A stretch of 64,000 bases of DNA from Vibrio sp. Hep-1b-8 (GCF_006124995.1 NZ_QEWN01000004.1:1-64000), one strand, 5' to 3'; shown: positions 28,001-37,856, counted from the first letter of the stretch. Notes: generated by a model not told the origin, from the sequence alone. Translations and numbers: made by a program.

Positions 28001-28213
28001 CGCTGGGTCATTGTTCCTTGTCCAATAATTAGCCTGATATCCTTTGCCCTGATACTCAACTTGATCGCCGCCTGAATAGGCAACGGTAGAGTCCCAACCA
28101 ACTAGCGTCGTACAATCTATCGCTGCGTAGCTGTTAAACGCCATTAAGCATGACGCACTTAACGAGCTCAACGTGAACACGCGTTTCATTGTGTTCGGTT
28201 TAGATGTATGCAT
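25064..28213 (-). CDS. Secreted GH18 endochitodextrinase
   Basis: 1049 residues: signal peptide (about 1-31); N-terminal carbohydrate-binding CBM5/12-type module (34-87, with [13 protein letters not shown]); two Ig-like repeats (about 94-184 and 190-277), each with ANAADxDGTIxKVxF; a GH18 catalytic domain (about 318-800) with SIGGW and [10 protein letters not shown], catalytic Glu476; a C-terminal Ig/chitinase C-type domain; a Gly/Asn-rich linker; and a second CBM5/12 (about 1000-1049) ending [10 protein letters not shown]. It cleaves chitin oligosaccharides in the periplasm or outside the cell. The domain plan and its glgC neighbour match the V. cholerae chitodextrinase. Confidence 0.93.
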   Translation of the reverse strand: MHTSKPNTMKRVFTLSSLSASCLMAFNSYAAIDCTTLVGWDSTVAYSGGDQVEYQGKGYQANYWTRNNDPALNSSSQWDFWSELGSCTSAGDNQAPTVELTQPQASDVIAEGDVVTLSANAADADGTISKVEFVVDGAVVAEVSVAPYTSTWVATSGAHQIAVASYDDAGVKSQLSSVQINVSSNTPDNIAPTINISLSNEVVDQGAQVSLTANAADSDGTIDKVDFFVSGALVGTVTTEPYVLNYTANRAGSLPVYARATDNLGATTNSTTTSLVVNGEPTAANCRPDGLYQTEGINVPYCTKYDEDGRELMGADHPRRVIGYFTSWRAGDDPQSAYLVKDIPWEQLTHINYAFVGIGSDGKVNLGDVNDPNNAATGKEWEGVDIDPTLGFKGHFGALATYKERYGVKTLISIGGWAETGGHFGADGNRVADGGFYSMTTNADGSINHAGIEKFVDSAVAMMRTYRFDGLDIDYEYPTSMAGAGNPYDKDFMEPRRPYLWASYQELMKVLRQKLDAASAQDGTHYMLTIAAPSSGYLLRGMETFDVTKYLDYVNIMSYDLHGAWNDHVGHNAALYDTGEDSELAQWNVYNTAQYGGIGYLNTDWAYHYFRGSMPAGRINIGVPYYTRGWQGVTGGTNGLWGRAALPNQAECPEGTGEGESNNCGNGAIGIDNMWHDTDPKGNEMGAGSGPMWHAKNLENGILGSYASAYKLDPNNPQHQLVGTYTRNYDSVAVAPWLWNAEKSVFLSTEDEQSVSVKADYVIDKEIGGIMFWELAGDYNCYNLDANGQRTSVDLTEQACANGSGEYHMGNTMTKAIYDKFATATPYGNKVATGAMPAEAVDIAVTVGGFKVGDQNYPINPKLTFTNNTGQVIPGGTEFQFDIPVSAPDNAKDQSGGGLAVISSGHTRANNIGGLDGTMHRVSFSLPSWKNMANGEVYELDMVYYLPISGPANYTVKINGVEYALKAEYPDLPLADLSQGGDGNGGTGGDNGGTNPTGPAVQWEPGVTQAINGTTYLYNDKCFIAKNSPGTWESPTQSNWFWDEVNCPL

Positions 28214-28589
28214 TTCCCGTAATCCTTAACTTGTTGTTTCACAATTAGATTTATTTTTGATTAACGCTGACGGACTTAAAATCCCCAGTAAAATAACACT
28301 AGATAAAATTGGAAAATTCGCACGAAGATTATCGTAATAATCCAAATTGACTCGCAATACGGAATGTTGTGCATGCAACAAGGTGACACTTAATTTGCAT
28401 CGATAACTAATTTTTGATTTATTTCATCAGAAAAAAATAAACCTATCCACGCTTAGCATGAAGAGGTTTATTGTAGAAGATTGACTAGATCTCCTATAGG
28501 GAAGAAAGAGAATAGTTCTTTTTCTGAAAACAGTATTGCCCAATTGGCTGGCAAAAACACTGTAAAGATGTCAGCGTCAGTTTCCCCTT
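28214..28589. promoter_or_regulatory. Gap between the AraC-type gene and the chitodextrinase
   Basis: 376 bases of AT-rich sequence without a gene. It contains the chitodextrinase promoter side (AAGGA ten bases before the ATG), an inverted repeat TGTTG-N6-CAACA at 28365-28380, a hairpin at 28436-28472 (entered as a terminator) and another hairpin AGAAAGAGAA/TTCTTTTTCT at 28503-28525 with no T-tail. No CRP consensus is evident. Confidence 0.5.
28436..28472 (-). terminator. Possible terminator of the AraC-type regulator gene
   Basis: Nine-bp stem AATAAACCT/AGGTTTATT with a 19-base loop, followed on the minus strand by a T-run, 118 bases past the stop at 28590. Confidence 0.5.
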
Positions 28590-29471
28590 TTATGCTGCAT
28601 TTGCCTTCGGGGTTTCATTAAAGTGGCGCTTAAATTCGCGTGAAAACTGAGAAGTACTATTGTATCCAACCAATCGCGCAGCATCTGCTGCTTTCAGCCC
28701 TTCCAGTTGGATCAGTTCTCTTGCTTTGTTCAGTCTGACCTTTTTTATATATTGGATTGGTGTCTCAAGCGTTACGCTCCGAAATGCCTGATGAAATGCG
28801 GAAATACTCATGTTTGCTTGTTGAGCAAGTTCTTGCACGGTGACTGTTTCTGTATAGTTCTTATGCAAATAGTCTAAAGACTTAGCAACACGAGCATAAT
28901 GCCCCTCGTGTCTTGCCAAATCAAACAACACATAGCCTTCCTGGCTCATCAAGACTCGAAACGCCAACTCTTCCATCAACCCTTCAGCAAGGATATCTGT
29001 CTCTATCGGATTACATAGTGCTTGTACTAATCTTTTACACACATCAAGCATCATTGTATCCATTGCGACCGATTTAAGGCCTGTACTGGCATTGACGTCG
29101 CTACGAGCTTTAAAGCAATTCAGGGGTTCAAGCTGATTGACCAAACGGTGCAGGCGTTGGGAATCAATATCGATGCTAAGCCCGAGTAAAGGTTCACCAT
29201 TTTCTACAAATGCTTCACATTCGAGCGGCATCGGCACCCCAACAACTAAATAGTCTTCCGGCCCATAACGTACGGGTTCGTTGCCCAGATAAATGTTCTT
29301 AGAACCTTGACCCAATACAATCACACCAGATTGATAGACAAAGGGTTGTCTAGCGTTACCTCGGCTACTGCGATAAAAATGAACACCTTTTATAGCCGTT
29401 TCAATGATCCCTTCAAGGTGGTGCAGTTGTTTACACTCAACATACTGTTGCATTAGTTCAGCTAAGGTCAT
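28590..29471 (-). CDS. AraC-family regulator with AraC_N-type sensor domain
   Basis: 293 residues from the ATG at 29471, preceded by GGAG at seven bases; a longer frame to 29549 has no support. The N-terminal domain (about 1-165, with GVIVLGQGSKNIYLG and YLVVGVPMPLECEA) is of the AraC_N type found in enterobacterial YqhC; the C-terminal 100 residues carry two helix-turn-helix units (VQELAQQANMSISAFHQAF and ADAARLVGYNSTSQFSREF). It is divergent from a YqhD-type reductase gene, the same pairing as YqhC/YqhD in E. coli, so aldehyde-triggered activation of that gene is likely. Confidence 0.88.
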   Translation of the reverse strand: MTLAELMQQYVECKQLHHLEGIIETAIKGVHFYRSSRGNARQPFVYQSGVIVLGQGSKNIYLGNEPVRYGPEDYLVVGVPMPLECEAFVENGEPLLGLSIDIDSQRLHRLVNQLEPLNCFKARSDVNASTGLKSVAMDTMMLDVCKRLVQALCNPIETDILAEGLMEELAFRVLMSQEGYVLFDLARHEGHYARVAKSLDYLHKNYTETVTVQELAQQANMSISAFHQAFRSVTLETPIQYIKKVRLNKARELIQLEGLKAADAARLVGYNSTSQFSREFKRHFNETPKANAA

Positions 29472-29611
29472 AATTTCTCCACAACCGTGACATTTATACA
29501 AATAGGCAACTTTTTTAGAGAATCTGGTCTTTAATAGACCTCTTGTCAAGACTATTATGCACTAAAGCGAAACAAACACGTCATTACATGGCAAACAAGA
29601 GGCAAGTCGCA

Positions 29612-30760
29612 ATGCAATTTAGCTACGTAAACCCAACCCAGATTCACTTTGGCCAAGGTCAGATTCAAAGCATCAGTTCGGCAATCCCTTCAGATCAAAA
29701 AGTTTTAGTTATTTATGGTGGCGGTTCTATTAAAAGCAACGGCGTATATGATCAAGTCGTGAAAGCGCTAGAAGGTCATCAATGGTCCGAGTTTTCAGGT
29801 GTTGAGCCTAACCCAACCAAAGAAACAATGGATAAAGCAGTTGCCATTGTTAAAGAGCAGCAGATTGACTTTATTCTTGCCGTTGGTGGTGGTTCAGTCA
29901 TCGATGGCTCTAAGTATGTTGCAGCTGCTGCCCATTATGATGGTGATGGCTGGGATATTTTTACTGGTAAGCACAAGGTTACCTCGGCAGTTCCTCTTGC
30001 CGCTGTCTTAACATTGCCAGCAACAGGTTCAGAATCGAACATGGGTGCTGTGATTACCAAAGCAGAGACACACGATAAACTTCCGTTCATGACGCCGCAT
30101 GTCCAACCGAAATTTGCGGTCATGGATCCTGACGTGATGAAGACTCTGCCAGAAAAACAACTTATCAATGGTATTGTCGATGCGTGGGTTCACGTCTGTG
30201 AACAGTATATTACCGTTCAACACCAAGCAATGGTTCAGGATGGCTACGCTGAAGCCCTACTAAAAAACCTTAAACAACTCGGTGAAACGTACGAGTCACG
30301 TGATAACGATGCATGGCGTGCAAACCTCATGTGGAGCGCGAACCAAGCGTTGAATGGCTTAATTGGCTCAGGTGTACCTCAAGATTGGGCTACGCATATG
30401 ATTGGCCACGAATTTACCGCTCTATGGGGGGGTGATCACGCACGCTCATTGGCCATTGTGCAACCTTCACTACTGCGAAACCAAATTGAGGTTAAGCGCG
30501 CTAAGTTAGAGCAGATGGGAAGCAATGTTTTTGGCCTTGCTCCAAGCAAAGACTTGGCAGAACAGACCATCACCGCTATTGAGTCATTTTATCAATCACT
30601 TGGAGTTGAGACACAATTCACTGATTACCAGGGCAGTAAGCAAGAAGCTGTTGAGGCAGTATTAAATCAGCTCCAAATGCATGGCATGGTTGCTATAGGT
30701 GAACATCAAGCGATAGATTTAGATGAGAGCCGTAAGATACTCGATCTCGCTATTGCTTAG
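29612..30760 (+). CDS. yqhD: NADPH-dependent aldehyde reductase, YqhD family
   Basis: 382 residues from the ATG at 29612 (GAGG nine bases upstream). Iron-type alcohol dehydrogenase: NAD(P)-binding YGGGSIKSNGVYDQV and AVGGGSVIDGSKYVA, and metal-binding region DAWVHVCEQY, HMIGHEFTALWGGDHARSLA. The GGGSVxDG pattern and overall sequence resemble E. coli YqhD, which reduces short-chain aldehydes including methylglyoxal-type products. A methylglyoxal synthase gene lies 4.6 kb away. Monocistronic, ends at a strong terminator; probably controlled by the divergent AraC-type regulator. Confidence 0.9.
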   Translation: MQFSYVNPTQIHFGQGQIQSISSAIPSDQKVLVIYGGGSIKSNGVYDQVVKALEGHQWSEFSGVEPNPTKETMDKAVAIVKEQQIDFILAVGGGSVIDGSKYVAAAAHYDGDGWDIFTGKHKVTSAVPLAAVLTLPATGSESNMGAVITKAETHDKLPFMTPHVQPKFAVMDPDVMKTLPEKQLINGIVDAWVHVCEQYITVQHQAMVQDGYAEALLKNLKQLGETYESRDNDAWRANLMWSANQALNGLIGSGVPQDWATHMIGHEFTALWGGDHARSLAIVQPSLLRNQIEVKRAKLEQMGSNVFGLAPSKDLAEQTITAIESFYQSLGVETQFTDYQGSKQEAVEAVLNQLQMHGMVAIGEHQAIDLDESRKILDLAIA

Positions 30761-30781
30761 CCCTAGCGAAATATTTAATCT

Positions 30782-30808
30782 AAAAAAGCAGCGCTCGCTG
30801 CTTTTTTT
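30782..30808 (+). terminator. Terminator of yqhD
   Basis: A stem of AGCAGCG/CGCTGCT extended by A-T pairs, loop of two to four bases, then a run of T, about 20 bases past the stop. Confidence 0.85.
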
Positions 30809-30878
30809 ATAACAAGAATGTTATCTGCTGCGATAATCACCTATTACACAGCACTAGCGCTTTTAACCCTCTCTGTCG

Positions 30879-31403
30879 TTACTTAACCTGATAACGATAG
30901 ATCAAGTCATCGTAATACTGACCACCGATTTGGTAGGCGTCTTTCTCTCTTTCCGCGAGACTGAAACCCGCTTTCTCCAGCACTTTACACGACGCAACGT
31001 TGCCATCGGTTACAATCGCATTAACCGTTTGAATTGGGTAGTTGTGAGTAGCATGGTCGATCAACGCAACCAATGACTCTGTCCCGTATCCACGTCCATG
31101 AAATTCCGGCAACAGCAAATAGCCCACTTCAATATGCTGTTGATTGTCTTCAGACAAACACAGCCCCGTCACCCCAATGGCATTACCCGATTGTTTCTCT
31201 TTAATCACTAAACACAACCAATGGCTGTTAGGCCAACTCCACTTTGGAAGACGAGATTCAAAACGCTGACGAATTTGCTCTTTCGTCGGTTTATCAAACG
31301 CATAACGAATCACATCATCATCTTGGTGCAATCGTTCAAAGAGCTGCCAATCATTTTCCGTGATTTGATCCATCAATAATTGTTTTGATTCTATTGGATA
31401 CAT
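30879..31403 (-). CDS. RimJ/RimL-type GNAT acetyltransferase
   Basis: 174 residues with the acetyl-CoA binding pattern YLLLPEFHGRGYGTESLVALIDH (residues about 98-120) and the conserved NxxSxKVLEKAGFSLAERE tail. Substrate cannot be told; family members acetylate protein N-termini or small amines. The start lies nine bases past the torS stop, and its GAGG binding site overlaps that stop (TTAGAGGAATTAAATG), so it is probably translated from the torS transcript. Confidence 0.85.
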   Translation of the reverse strand: MYPIESKQLLMDQITENDWQLFERLHQDDDVIRYAFDKPTKEQIRQRFESRLPKWSWPNSHWLCLVIKEKQSGNAIGVTGLCLSEDNQQHIEVGYLLLPEFHGRGYGTESLVALIDHATHNYPIQTVNAIVTDGNVASCKVLEKAGFSLAEREKDAYQIGGQYYDDLIYRYQVK

Positions 31404-31412
31404 TTAATTCCT

Positions 31413-34310
31413 CTAAGCTAATATCTCATCGAGTGCGTGCTTTGATTGTTCGACCAATGACCAAAGCTCACTTCGATGCTCCAGATACATCTCACACGGT
31501 TGCTGTGCTTTTTCTATCTCGAGACACAAATCGAACAGTGCCCCTAAGCCTAAACTGCCCGCCGATCCTTTGAGTTTATGAGCAAGTTGTTTAATCTCTC
31601 TTTGATCATTTTGCCCAGCCGCGCTATCTAACTGCGTAACAATCTCCTGAGCACCATCGCTGAACAAGCCACAGATTTCCACCATTTTGGCTTGCCCTAG
31701 CACTGCCATATCCGCTATCACTATTTTGGGGTCGATAATGGCTTGATTAACTGGTCGCACTGGCATGTCTTCTTTATGACAATCGTTTTGTTCTAACAAT
31801 AACGACTTGCCCTCTAAACTATTTTGGATCATTTGGCTAAGTGCGTCCTTATCGAGCGGCTTCGGCAGATATCCATCAAAACCCGCCGCGATGTAACTTT
31901 CAACTTCTTCATTGTATACATGCGCCGATACCGCGATCATTGGCGTCGGCATTCGGTTGGACGAGTCAGTTTCTATTTGTTTCAACTCACCTAATAACGA
32001 AATTCCATCACAATCAGGCAGGTTGATATCCATCAGCACGATATCGAACGAATGCTGTTCGAAGTCACTCCTCGCGCTCTTTCCGTCAACCGCCGTCATG
32101 ACTTGATGTCCCATACTCGCCAAAAATCCTTCAGCGACCATGCAGTTAACCGGATTGTCTTCAATCAGCAAAACGCGTGCGGTCACGTTACAGTTGGTTA
32201 CGGTATCTTGTTGTTGTACTTCCTGACCTAACTGTAGGGGAACAGAAAACCAAAAACGGCTCCCTTCGCCAAGTGAAGACTCAAGGTGGATCTCTCCCCC
32301 CATCGCCTCAACCAATCGCTTACTAATCGCCAGCCCTAAACCTGTGCCACCTTTACTGCTCAATCCTCCTGATGCCTGAGTAAACGCATCAAACAAGTTA
32401 AGCTGCTCTTGTTCGCTGATACCTACGCCCGTGTCCGACACTTCGAACAACACATGTCCATCATTGTCAGGGTCATGAGCAACATAGATATCGACATGGC
32501 CTTTGTCAGTGAACTTGATAGCATTTCCGACAAGATTGTTAAGAACTTGACCGATTCGCGTCATGTCACCAAACCAGAATTTATCCACATCACTTTCGAT
32601 ACAATATTCGAGTTGCAGCGACTTTTCTTGAGCTCTTCCATTTAGTAATTGCTTGGTGTCATCCACCATCGCGTGCAGATTAAAGTCGATTGGACGAATT
32701 TCTAAATGCCCCGCCTCAATCTTTGAGTAATCGAGTACGTCATTGAGGATAGCAAGCAAGCCGTTACCACTGCGATTGATCACATCGACATAGTGGCCCT
32801 GTTGACTGTCCAACCCGGTATCTTTTAACAACCTAGCAGTCCCGAGTACGCCATTCATTGGTGTGCGAATCTCGTGACTCATCGTCGCTAAAAACGCCGA
32901 TTTGGCACGGCTGGCTTGCTCGGCCTCTTGACGGGCGCGTGCATGGTTTTCTACTTCCTCATTTAATCTGACATTGGCGAGTTGTAATTGATGAGTACGC
33001 TCAGTCACTAGCTCCTCTAGATGGCCCTTATGCTGTTCGAGTTCTCGCTTCGCCTTGGCTTCACTTTCTGCGACCACCTTTAAAGCCTTTGCCGTGTTAC
33101 GTGCAGTAATGATCGCTTGCCCCATATGTGCCAATTCATCATTACCTTTAACGGTAAGTTCGACTTGCAACTGCCCTTTAGCGATTGAAAGCAACGCCGA
33201 GGAATATTCTGCAAGACGTTTAACCACGGATATATAGACCACTTTCCATACGATCAACACCACGATGACCATACCTAGAACCGTAATAATCGTCAGTGTT
33301 AGCTGAGCGTAATCGAGGGTCGTTTTTAGTTCTTCAACCGCCCGAGTCGTTGAAGCATTAGACTCGTCGACCAGCTTGTTTACGGTGGCATTAAGTGTAG
33401 AAAACTGAGTCAAAGTATCTTGCATCAATTGCTGCGCTGAACGTTCGTTCTCATATCGTTGAGTCAGCACATCAAAAACCACTTCACGACGTTCAAGTTT
33501 CTTGAGAAGTTCCGTCATCTGTTGCGATCGCGTAGGATCTTCTACACCCTGCACGCGTCGTTTCATAATATTCAGATTACTGCTGAACTCATCTCTAATG
33601 GTTTGAATACGATTGATATCCGATACCGTACGCACCTCCTCTATATGGTTAAGTAACTTAAACGCCAGTAAATGAAGTTCGTGTAATCGCTCGGATAGAT
33701 CAAGATCGACTTCAACCAGAGCATCAAGCGCGTTATACGCCTGCTCTATCTGGCGTTTATCAAGGAGTGCGTAGATGTGAGTTACATTGGCAACAGCAAT
33801 GGTAGATGTGTTGGCGACTTGAGTACGAGTAAGTTGTTCCAGCTCTAGAGCAAGGCCCCGAAGTTCACCTGTTCGTACCACAATATCTTGACTGAGGAAT
33901 AACCTTTTCTCGACCACAATTCCAAACTTGGCAAGCGTATCGATGACGATCTGAACATCCGACTCCAACCGCGTCAGTAACCCAGAGTCAAACGAATCAG
34001 AACCTAACTGTTTGATATGTGTTAGCAAAGATTCCAGCTGAGAAAACAACTCTTTTCCCGAACGTTGACGCTGCTCTTCGCTCTTCGCATTGGACAGCGT
34101 CTGTACAGAAGAAATGATGCGTGAGCTTAATTCGGACACCTGTCTTGCTTCAATCATTGACGGGATCGCCGAATTAACCACATTTCGCTCTGTTTTTGCT
34201 ACAGAACTAAAGCCAAATACCCCGATTAACGCAGAAATCAAAACCAATAACGCCATCGCAAGGAATGCCAACAGCAGTTTGCGTCCAATACTGGCTTTAG
34301 CTAGTAACAT
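31413..34310 (-). CDS. torS: TMAO-responsive hybrid sensor kinase TorS
   Basis: 965 residues: membrane segment 1 (about 12-34), a long helical periplasmic sensor (35-335), membrane segment 2 (336-359), HAMP (about 360-412), HisKA with His479 in [11 protein letters not shown], ATPase with NLVGNAIKF and [10 protein letters not shown], receiver with Asp761 in [12 protein letters not shown], and a C-terminal HPt with His911 in [13 protein letters not shown]. This four-step phosphorelay layout and the sensor sequence match TorS, not the shorter LuxQ, which lacks HPt. It is divergent from torT. No torR or TMAO reductase gene is in the window. Confidence 0.9.
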   Translation of the reverse strand: MLLAKASIGRKLLLAFLAMALLVLISALIGVFGFSSVAKTERNVVNSAIPSMIEARQVSELSSRIISSVQTLSNAKSEEQRQRSGKELFSQLESLLTHIKQLGSDSFDSGLLTRLESDVQIVIDTLAKFGIVVEKRLFLSQDIVVRTGELRGLALELEQLTRTQVANTSTIAVANVTHIYALLDKRQIEQAYNALDALVEVDLDLSERLHELHLLAFKLLNHIEEVRTVSDINRIQTIRDEFSSNLNIMKRRVQGVEDPTRSQQMTELLKKLERREVVFDVLTQRYENERSAQQLMQDTLTQFSTLNATVNKLVDESNASTTRAVEELKTTLDYAQLTLTIITVLGMVIVVLIVWKVVYISVVKRLAEYSSALLSIAKGQLQVELTVKGNDELAHMGQAIITARNTAKALKVVAESEAKAKRELEQHKGHLEELVTERTHQLQLANVRLNEEVENHARARQEAEQASRAKSAFLATMSHEIRTPMNGVLGTARLLKDTGLDSQQGHYVDVINRSGNGLLAILNDVLDYSKIEAGHLEIRPIDFNLHAMVDDTKQLLNGRAQEKSLQLEYCIESDVDKFWFGDMTRIGQVLNNLVGNAIKFTDKGHVDIYVAHDPDNDGHVLFEVSDTGVGISEQEQLNLFDAFTQASGGLSSKGGTGLGLAISKRLVEAMGGEIHLESSLGEGSRFWFSVPLQLGQEVQQQDTVTNCNVTARVLLIEDNPVNCMVAEGFLASMGHQVMTAVDGKSARSDFEQHSFDIVLMDINLPDCDGISLLGELKQIETDSSNRMPTPMIAVSAHVYNEEVESYIAAGFDGYLPKPLDKDALSQMIQNSLEGKSLLLEQNDCHKEDMPVRPVNQAIIDPKIVIADMAVLGQAKMVEICGLFSDGAQEIVTQLDSAAGQNDQREIKQLAHKLKGSAGSLGLGALFDLCLEIEKAQQPCEMYLEHRSELWSLVEQSKHALDEILA

Positions 34311-34390
34311 CGAGAATCTTCACTTCTTAAGTCTTCTATAATGCGCTATATTTTGCAGTGTTTAATCCGCCTTTACCAACGAAATACTGC

Positions 34391-35401
34391 ATGTCTTTGA
34401 TCTCAGCTATCCAAAAGCGAGCCACACTGTTAACTTCAATGCTACTCCTCGCAGCGGCATTTAATGCCCACGCGGAACAACCGCTACGAATTTGTGCCAT
34501 TTACCCGCATTTAAAAGATTCATACTGGTTATCGGTCAATTACGGGATGGTTGATGAGGCAAAGAAACAACACGTCGATCTCAGAGTATTGGAAGCGGGA
34601 GGCTATCTTAACCTCGAAAAGCAACGCGAACATATGTCTCTGTGTGTGCGTTGGAATGCCGACGCGATCATTCTTGGCACAGTCGCCCCAGATCTGTTTT
34701 ATAGTTCACTTCGTCAGAGCGTTGGTTCGATCCCTGTGTTTGCAACGGTAAATCAGCTGATTGTAGACAAAGAAAACAGCTCCTCTCTGAAGGGTGAAGT
34801 GGGTGTTGATTGGTACTGGATGGGCTACTACACCGGTGAGTATTTAAAAAACAAACACCCACAAGGTTCCGGTCAAATAAATGTTGCGCTTCTACCTGGC
34901 CCGAAATCGAGTGGCGGGACCAAACCGGTCATTAAAGGCCTCTATTCTGCGCTTAAAGGCAGTGATATCCATATCGTAGAAACATTATGGGCTGACAATG
35001 ACAAAGAGTTACAGCGTAACCTTGTTCAGCATGCCATAGACAATACAGAGTTGGATTACATTGTAGGAAGCGCAGTAGCCATCGAGGCTGCGATCAGTGA
35101 ATTACGCAGCACAGACCAAGTTGGGCAAATTGGATTAGTTTCAACTTATCTCAGTCACGGTGTCTACCGTGGTCTTTTGAGAAATCGCGTTGAGTTTGCC
35201 CCGACAGATAAGATGGTCGAACAAGGTCGTCTGTCTGTCCTTCAGGCTGTTCACTATTTGAAAGGCGAACCTTACGAAAAGATCCAAGCACCGATCATAG
35301 AACCACTGACACCAAACAAACTCAATCCGAAGGTGATTGGCCAATCCCTTTCACCCTCGGAATATCGACCCACTTTTTACGTCTATAACGAAAACAATTA
35401 G
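34391..35401 (+). CDS. torT: Periplasmic TMAO-binding protein TorT
   Basis: 336 residues from the ATG at 34391; the frame is open from a GTG at 34358 and the binding site is weak for both. Signal peptide about 1-28 (ending FNAHA), then a periplasmic-binding-protein fold of the LacI/ribose type: RICAIYPHLKDSYWLSVNYGMV, later GPKSSGGTKPVIKGLYSAL and YIVGSAVAIEAAI. TorT binds trimethylamine N-oxide and presents it to TorS. It is followed after nine bases by mgsA. Confidence 0.9.
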   Translation: MSLISAIQKRATLLTSMLLLAAAFNAHAEQPLRICAIYPHLKDSYWLSVNYGMVDEAKKQHVDLRVLEAGGYLNLEKQREHMSLCVRWNADAIILGTVAPDLFYSSLRQSVGSIPVFATVNQLIVDKENSSSLKGEVGVDWYWMGYYTGEYLKNKHPQGSGQINVALLPGPKSSGGTKPVIKGLYSALKGSDIHIVETLWADNDKELQRNLVQHAIDNTELDYIVGSAVAIEAAISELRSTDQVGQIGLVSTYLSHGVYRGLLRNRVEFAPTDKMVEQGRLSVLQAVHYLKGEPYEKIQAPIIEPLTPNKLNPKVIGQSLSPSEYRPTFYVYNENN

Positions 35402-35410
35402 GAAGTCTAA

Positions 35411-35866
35411 ATGGAAAAAACGACTCGTACCCTGCCTGCACATAAACATGTGGCGCTTGTCGCTCACGACAACTGCAAACCAGAGCTATTACGCTGGGTA
35501 AAAGAAAACAAAGAGAAGCTACAACGCCATTTTCTTTATGCAACAGGCACCACTGGCACAATGCTAAGCAAAGAGACAGGGCTCGCGATCAAAAGCATGA
35601 TTAGCGGCCCAATGGGCGGCGACCAACAAATTGGTGCGCTAATCTCTGAAGGTAAAATTGATGTATTGATTTTCTTTTGGGATCCACTCAACGCAGTGCC
35701 TCATGATCCTGACGTAAAAGCACTACTTCGTATTGCGAGTGTATGGAATATCCCAGTAGCGACAAACCGTGCAACGGCTAAGTTACTGTTTGCATCACCT
35801 TTGATCGAACAAGAAGTCGACATAGAAATCCCCGACTATCAAGCCTACCTAGCGAACCGCACCTAG
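35411..35866 (+). CDS. mgsA: Methylglyoxal synthase
   Basis: 151 residues, almost collinear with the E. coli enzyme: [26 protein letters not shown] and the phosphate-binding/catalytic [14 protein letters not shown] with the catalytic Asp, then [20 protein letters not shown]. Converts dihydroxyacetone phosphate to methylglyoxal as an overflow valve. The binding site AGGA overlaps the torT stop codon (TAGGAAGTCTAAATG), so translation is likely coupled to torT, an unexpected partner. A terminator follows at once. Confidence 0.96.
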   Translation: MEKTTRTLPAHKHVALVAHDNCKPELLRWVKENKEKLQRHFLYATGTTGTMLSKETGLAIKSMISGPMGGDQQIGALISEGKIDVLIFFWDPLNAVPHDPDVKALLRIASVWNIPVATNRATAKLLFASPLIEQEVDIEIPDYQAYLANRT

Positions 35867-35879
35867 TTGGTTGTTAATT

Positions 35880-35903
35880 GCCCGTGGTAGTCACGGGCTT
35901 TTA
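35880..35903 (+). terminator. Terminator of torT-mgsA
   Basis: Seven-bp stem GCCCGTG/CACGGGC with a five-base loop and four T, 14 bases past the mgsA stop. Confidence 0.85.
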
Positions 35904-36103
35904 ATTTATCAGATTGACAATTGAACCTATTGTCGCTTTGGCATCCGTTTCTTCACCAAATTAGGGCACACATCTCATCTGTGGCCTCAATTTAGACCAA
36001 AATCCAATTGTAAGCACATTCTTATATCGCTAATCTGTCAGTGAATAAGAAATAAACTAATAAAAGCATCCAGTCTAAATTTTTGCTGCCGAGAGATTCC
36101 TTT

Positions 36104-36304
36104 ATGGATAACAATGACAAGCTCAACGAAGTTTTGTGCTGCCCACTATGTGGTAGTGAAGAATACTTACTCTCTGAATCTGACAGTATGTTGTGTGCAG
36201 AGTGTGGTTCTTTTTTCGAAGATGTTACTCAACTAGCCCCAACCAACTGTGCCATATCCGTGCTTAATGTGCAGTGCTTAATCGCTTCATCAGCTAGCCA
36301 CTAA
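36104..36304 (+). CDS. Small zinc-ribbon-like protein
   Basis: 66 residues from the ATG at 36104, which has GAGAG upstream. Two CxxC knuckles (Cys13/Cys16 in CPLCG and Cys31/Cys34 in CAECG) 15 residues apart form a likely zinc ribbon, followed by a 30-residue tail without clear features. Resembles the small zinc-ribbon proteins found singly in many genomes; function unknown. Ends four bases from the convergent phosphatase gene. Confidence 0.65.
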   Translation: MDNNDKLNEVLCCPLCGSEEYLLSESDSMLCAECGSFFEDVTQLAPTNCAISVLNVQCLIASSASH

Positions 36305-36308
36305 AAAA

Positions 36309-36965
36309 TCAACACAAGATCTGTTCAAGCTCGTTGAGATGACGGATCTTTTTCAAATCAAACACATGTTCACGATCATTTAGACCAGTAAGGTGAATTG
36401 AGCGAACTCCCGCCCTAACACCAGCCTCTAAACCCTTAGGGGTGTCATCTATATAAAGGCATTGCTCGCGAGTGAACCCCATATTCATCACACAGTATTG
36501 AATAAGATCGGGCTCTGGCTTCCAACTGTTAGTATCAAATGCAGAGAAAATTTTACCGCTGAAGTAAGGCAACAGACCAGTTAGGTCAAGACAACGCTCG
36601 ATTTTATCTTTAGGGCCATTTGACGCGACACAGTACTCAATGCCTTTGTCATCAAGAAACTGTAATAAATCAAACACCCCGTCCATTGGCTTTAGCTGTA
36701 GTTCAAACAGTCGATCCAATATATCTCTGTAAACGGGTTCGAGTTGGTCGATAGAAACGTTGACATCTAATCGCTTCTTAGTGGCCGCAAGAATATCAGC
36801 AAGCTTACCGCCTTCGAAATGGCTGGCTGCTGCTTCATAAGTGAGGGTGGCACCAAATAGAGCAAACGTGTCACACAGTGCTTGGCAGCAAAGTCTCTCA
36901 CTATCAACTAACGTGCCGTCACAATCGAAGATTACACACTGAACTTGGGACTCTGTCATGCTCAT
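36309..36965 (-). CDS. HAD-family phosphatase, YieH-like
   Basis: 218 residues of the HAD superfamily, subfamily IA: motif I FDCDGTLVDSE with nucleophile and acid Asp, motif II VASNGPKDK, Lys in WKPEPDLI, and motif IV YIDDTPKGLEAG. Resembles E. coli YieH, which acts on 6-phosphogluconate and similar phosphates; the true substrate is not shown by the sequence. Convergent with the zinc-ribbon gene. Confidence 0.85.
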   Translation of the reverse strand: MSMTESQVQCVIFDCDGTLVDSERLCCQALCDTFALFGATLTYEAAASHFEGGKLADILAATKKRLDVNVSIDQLEPVYRDILDRLFELQLKPMDGVFDLLQFLDDKGIEYCVASNGPKDKIERCLDLTGLLPYFSGKIFSAFDTNSWKPEPDLIQYCVMNMGFTREQCLYIDDTPKGLEAGVRAGVRSIHLTGLNDREHVFDLKKIRHLNELEQILC

Positions 36966-37109
36966 TACCTTGTTAATTCGCCAAGAGAAATAATAAGGTA
37001 GTGAGTATTAAATGGAATGATGTGCTTAACACTTCCCTTGATAAATAGAAGTTTATGTCAGATTTTTAGACCATGTCACCATTTTATCGTTGGCACAATG
37101 ATGAAGTCA

Positions 37110-37616
37110 TCACTGCTCAATGATGAAGGTGTGGCTATCGTCAAGTGGCAGATCGAGTTTAGTGTAAAGCGCAGCAAGAAATCCTTCTTCAGTCACTTCA
37201 GTGCCACTGCTTTTCAATACAACATCAGAAATTAGAACCGTTTGCTGGTCTATGGTAATTATCGCCGCAGCTACCGCCTCACCTTCTTTAAAACCAAGAT
37301 AGAGTGAGCAAGGTTCTGAATAGATGATTTGGGTTAAAAACTCAACGATCAGTTGTTGATCGGACTCATTACTCCAGCGACCAGCCTGCAATAATGCAAA
37401 CATCACCGTAAGACGATGGAAGTCGACCAGAAAGATATCTTCTGGTGCCATCTGGCTATCCGCCACCGGTATCTCTGACAACGTTTGGTACTGACGGACA
37501 GATACGGCGTCTTTGGACAGTTCCATACCCGCGATGCTCTCTTTGGTAGGAAACTCGACATCTACTTGCTGATAAAGCCATTGGTTTTTGATTTCAGCAA
37601 TTTTTGGCAAAGTCAT
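37110..37616 (-). CDS. Conserved hypothetical protein
   Basis: 168 residues, acidic, without signal peptide or membrane segment. The central and C-terminal part (CSLYLGFKEGEAVAAAIITIDQQTVLISDVVL) has the strand-turn-strand look of an acetyltransferase-like fold, but no acetyl-CoA motif is present and I do not recognise the family. Starts at an ATG with the usual Vibrio codon use. Lies between the phosphatase gene and the effector remnant. Confidence 0.6.
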   Translation of the reverse strand: MTLPKIAEIKNQWLYQQVDVEFPTKESIAGMELSKDAVSVRQYQTLSEIPVADSQMAPEDIFLVDFHRLTVMFALLQAGRWSNESDQQLIVEFLTQIIYSEPCSLYLGFKEGEAVAAAIITIDQQTVLISDVVLKSSGTEVTEEGFLAALYTKLDLPLDDSHTFIIEQ

Positions 37617-37664
37617 AGTCTAGGGTGAACCTGTACAGATAGTGAGAATGGAGCGAGAAGCTTA

Positions 37665-37847
37665 CTAGATAACGCCTTGAGGCGACAAGTCTTTTAGCCA
37701 GTTATTCGCAAACCACTCTAAAAAGCGGATATGGTCATTCTCGGGGAGGACGGTATCAGGTGTGAGTACATCGGTTGAGCCGTCAGGTGTCCAGGTAATG
37801 GTGATACCATTATCCAACTCAGCAATAAAGTGTTGCCCTTGCTGCAC
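37665..37847 (-). CDS. Orphan 60-residue frame at a recombination junction
   Basis: A frame of 60 codons from a GTG, with protein-like composition (ELDNGITITWTPDGSTDV, then FLEWFANNWLKDLSPQGVI). The same frame stays open upstream into the duplicated effector-tail segment that ends at 37857, so it may be the tail end of a longer gene that was cut by the duplication rather than a whole gene. No ribosome binding site is convincing. Function not recognisable; an immunity-gene or effector-gene remnant is possible because of the neighbours. Confidence 0.4.
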   Translation of the reverse strand: MQQGQHFIAELDNGITITWTPDGSTDVLTPDTVLPENDHIRFLEWFANNWLKDLSPQGVI

Positions 37848-37856
37848 CGCCTCATG

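Noticed and set aside
31413..35401. LuxQ/LuxP autoinducer-2 sensing pair instead of TorS/TorT
   Set aside because: The kinase has a C-terminal HPt domain and TorS-like sensor sequence and length, which LuxQ does not have; the genes are divergent, not in a luxPQ order.
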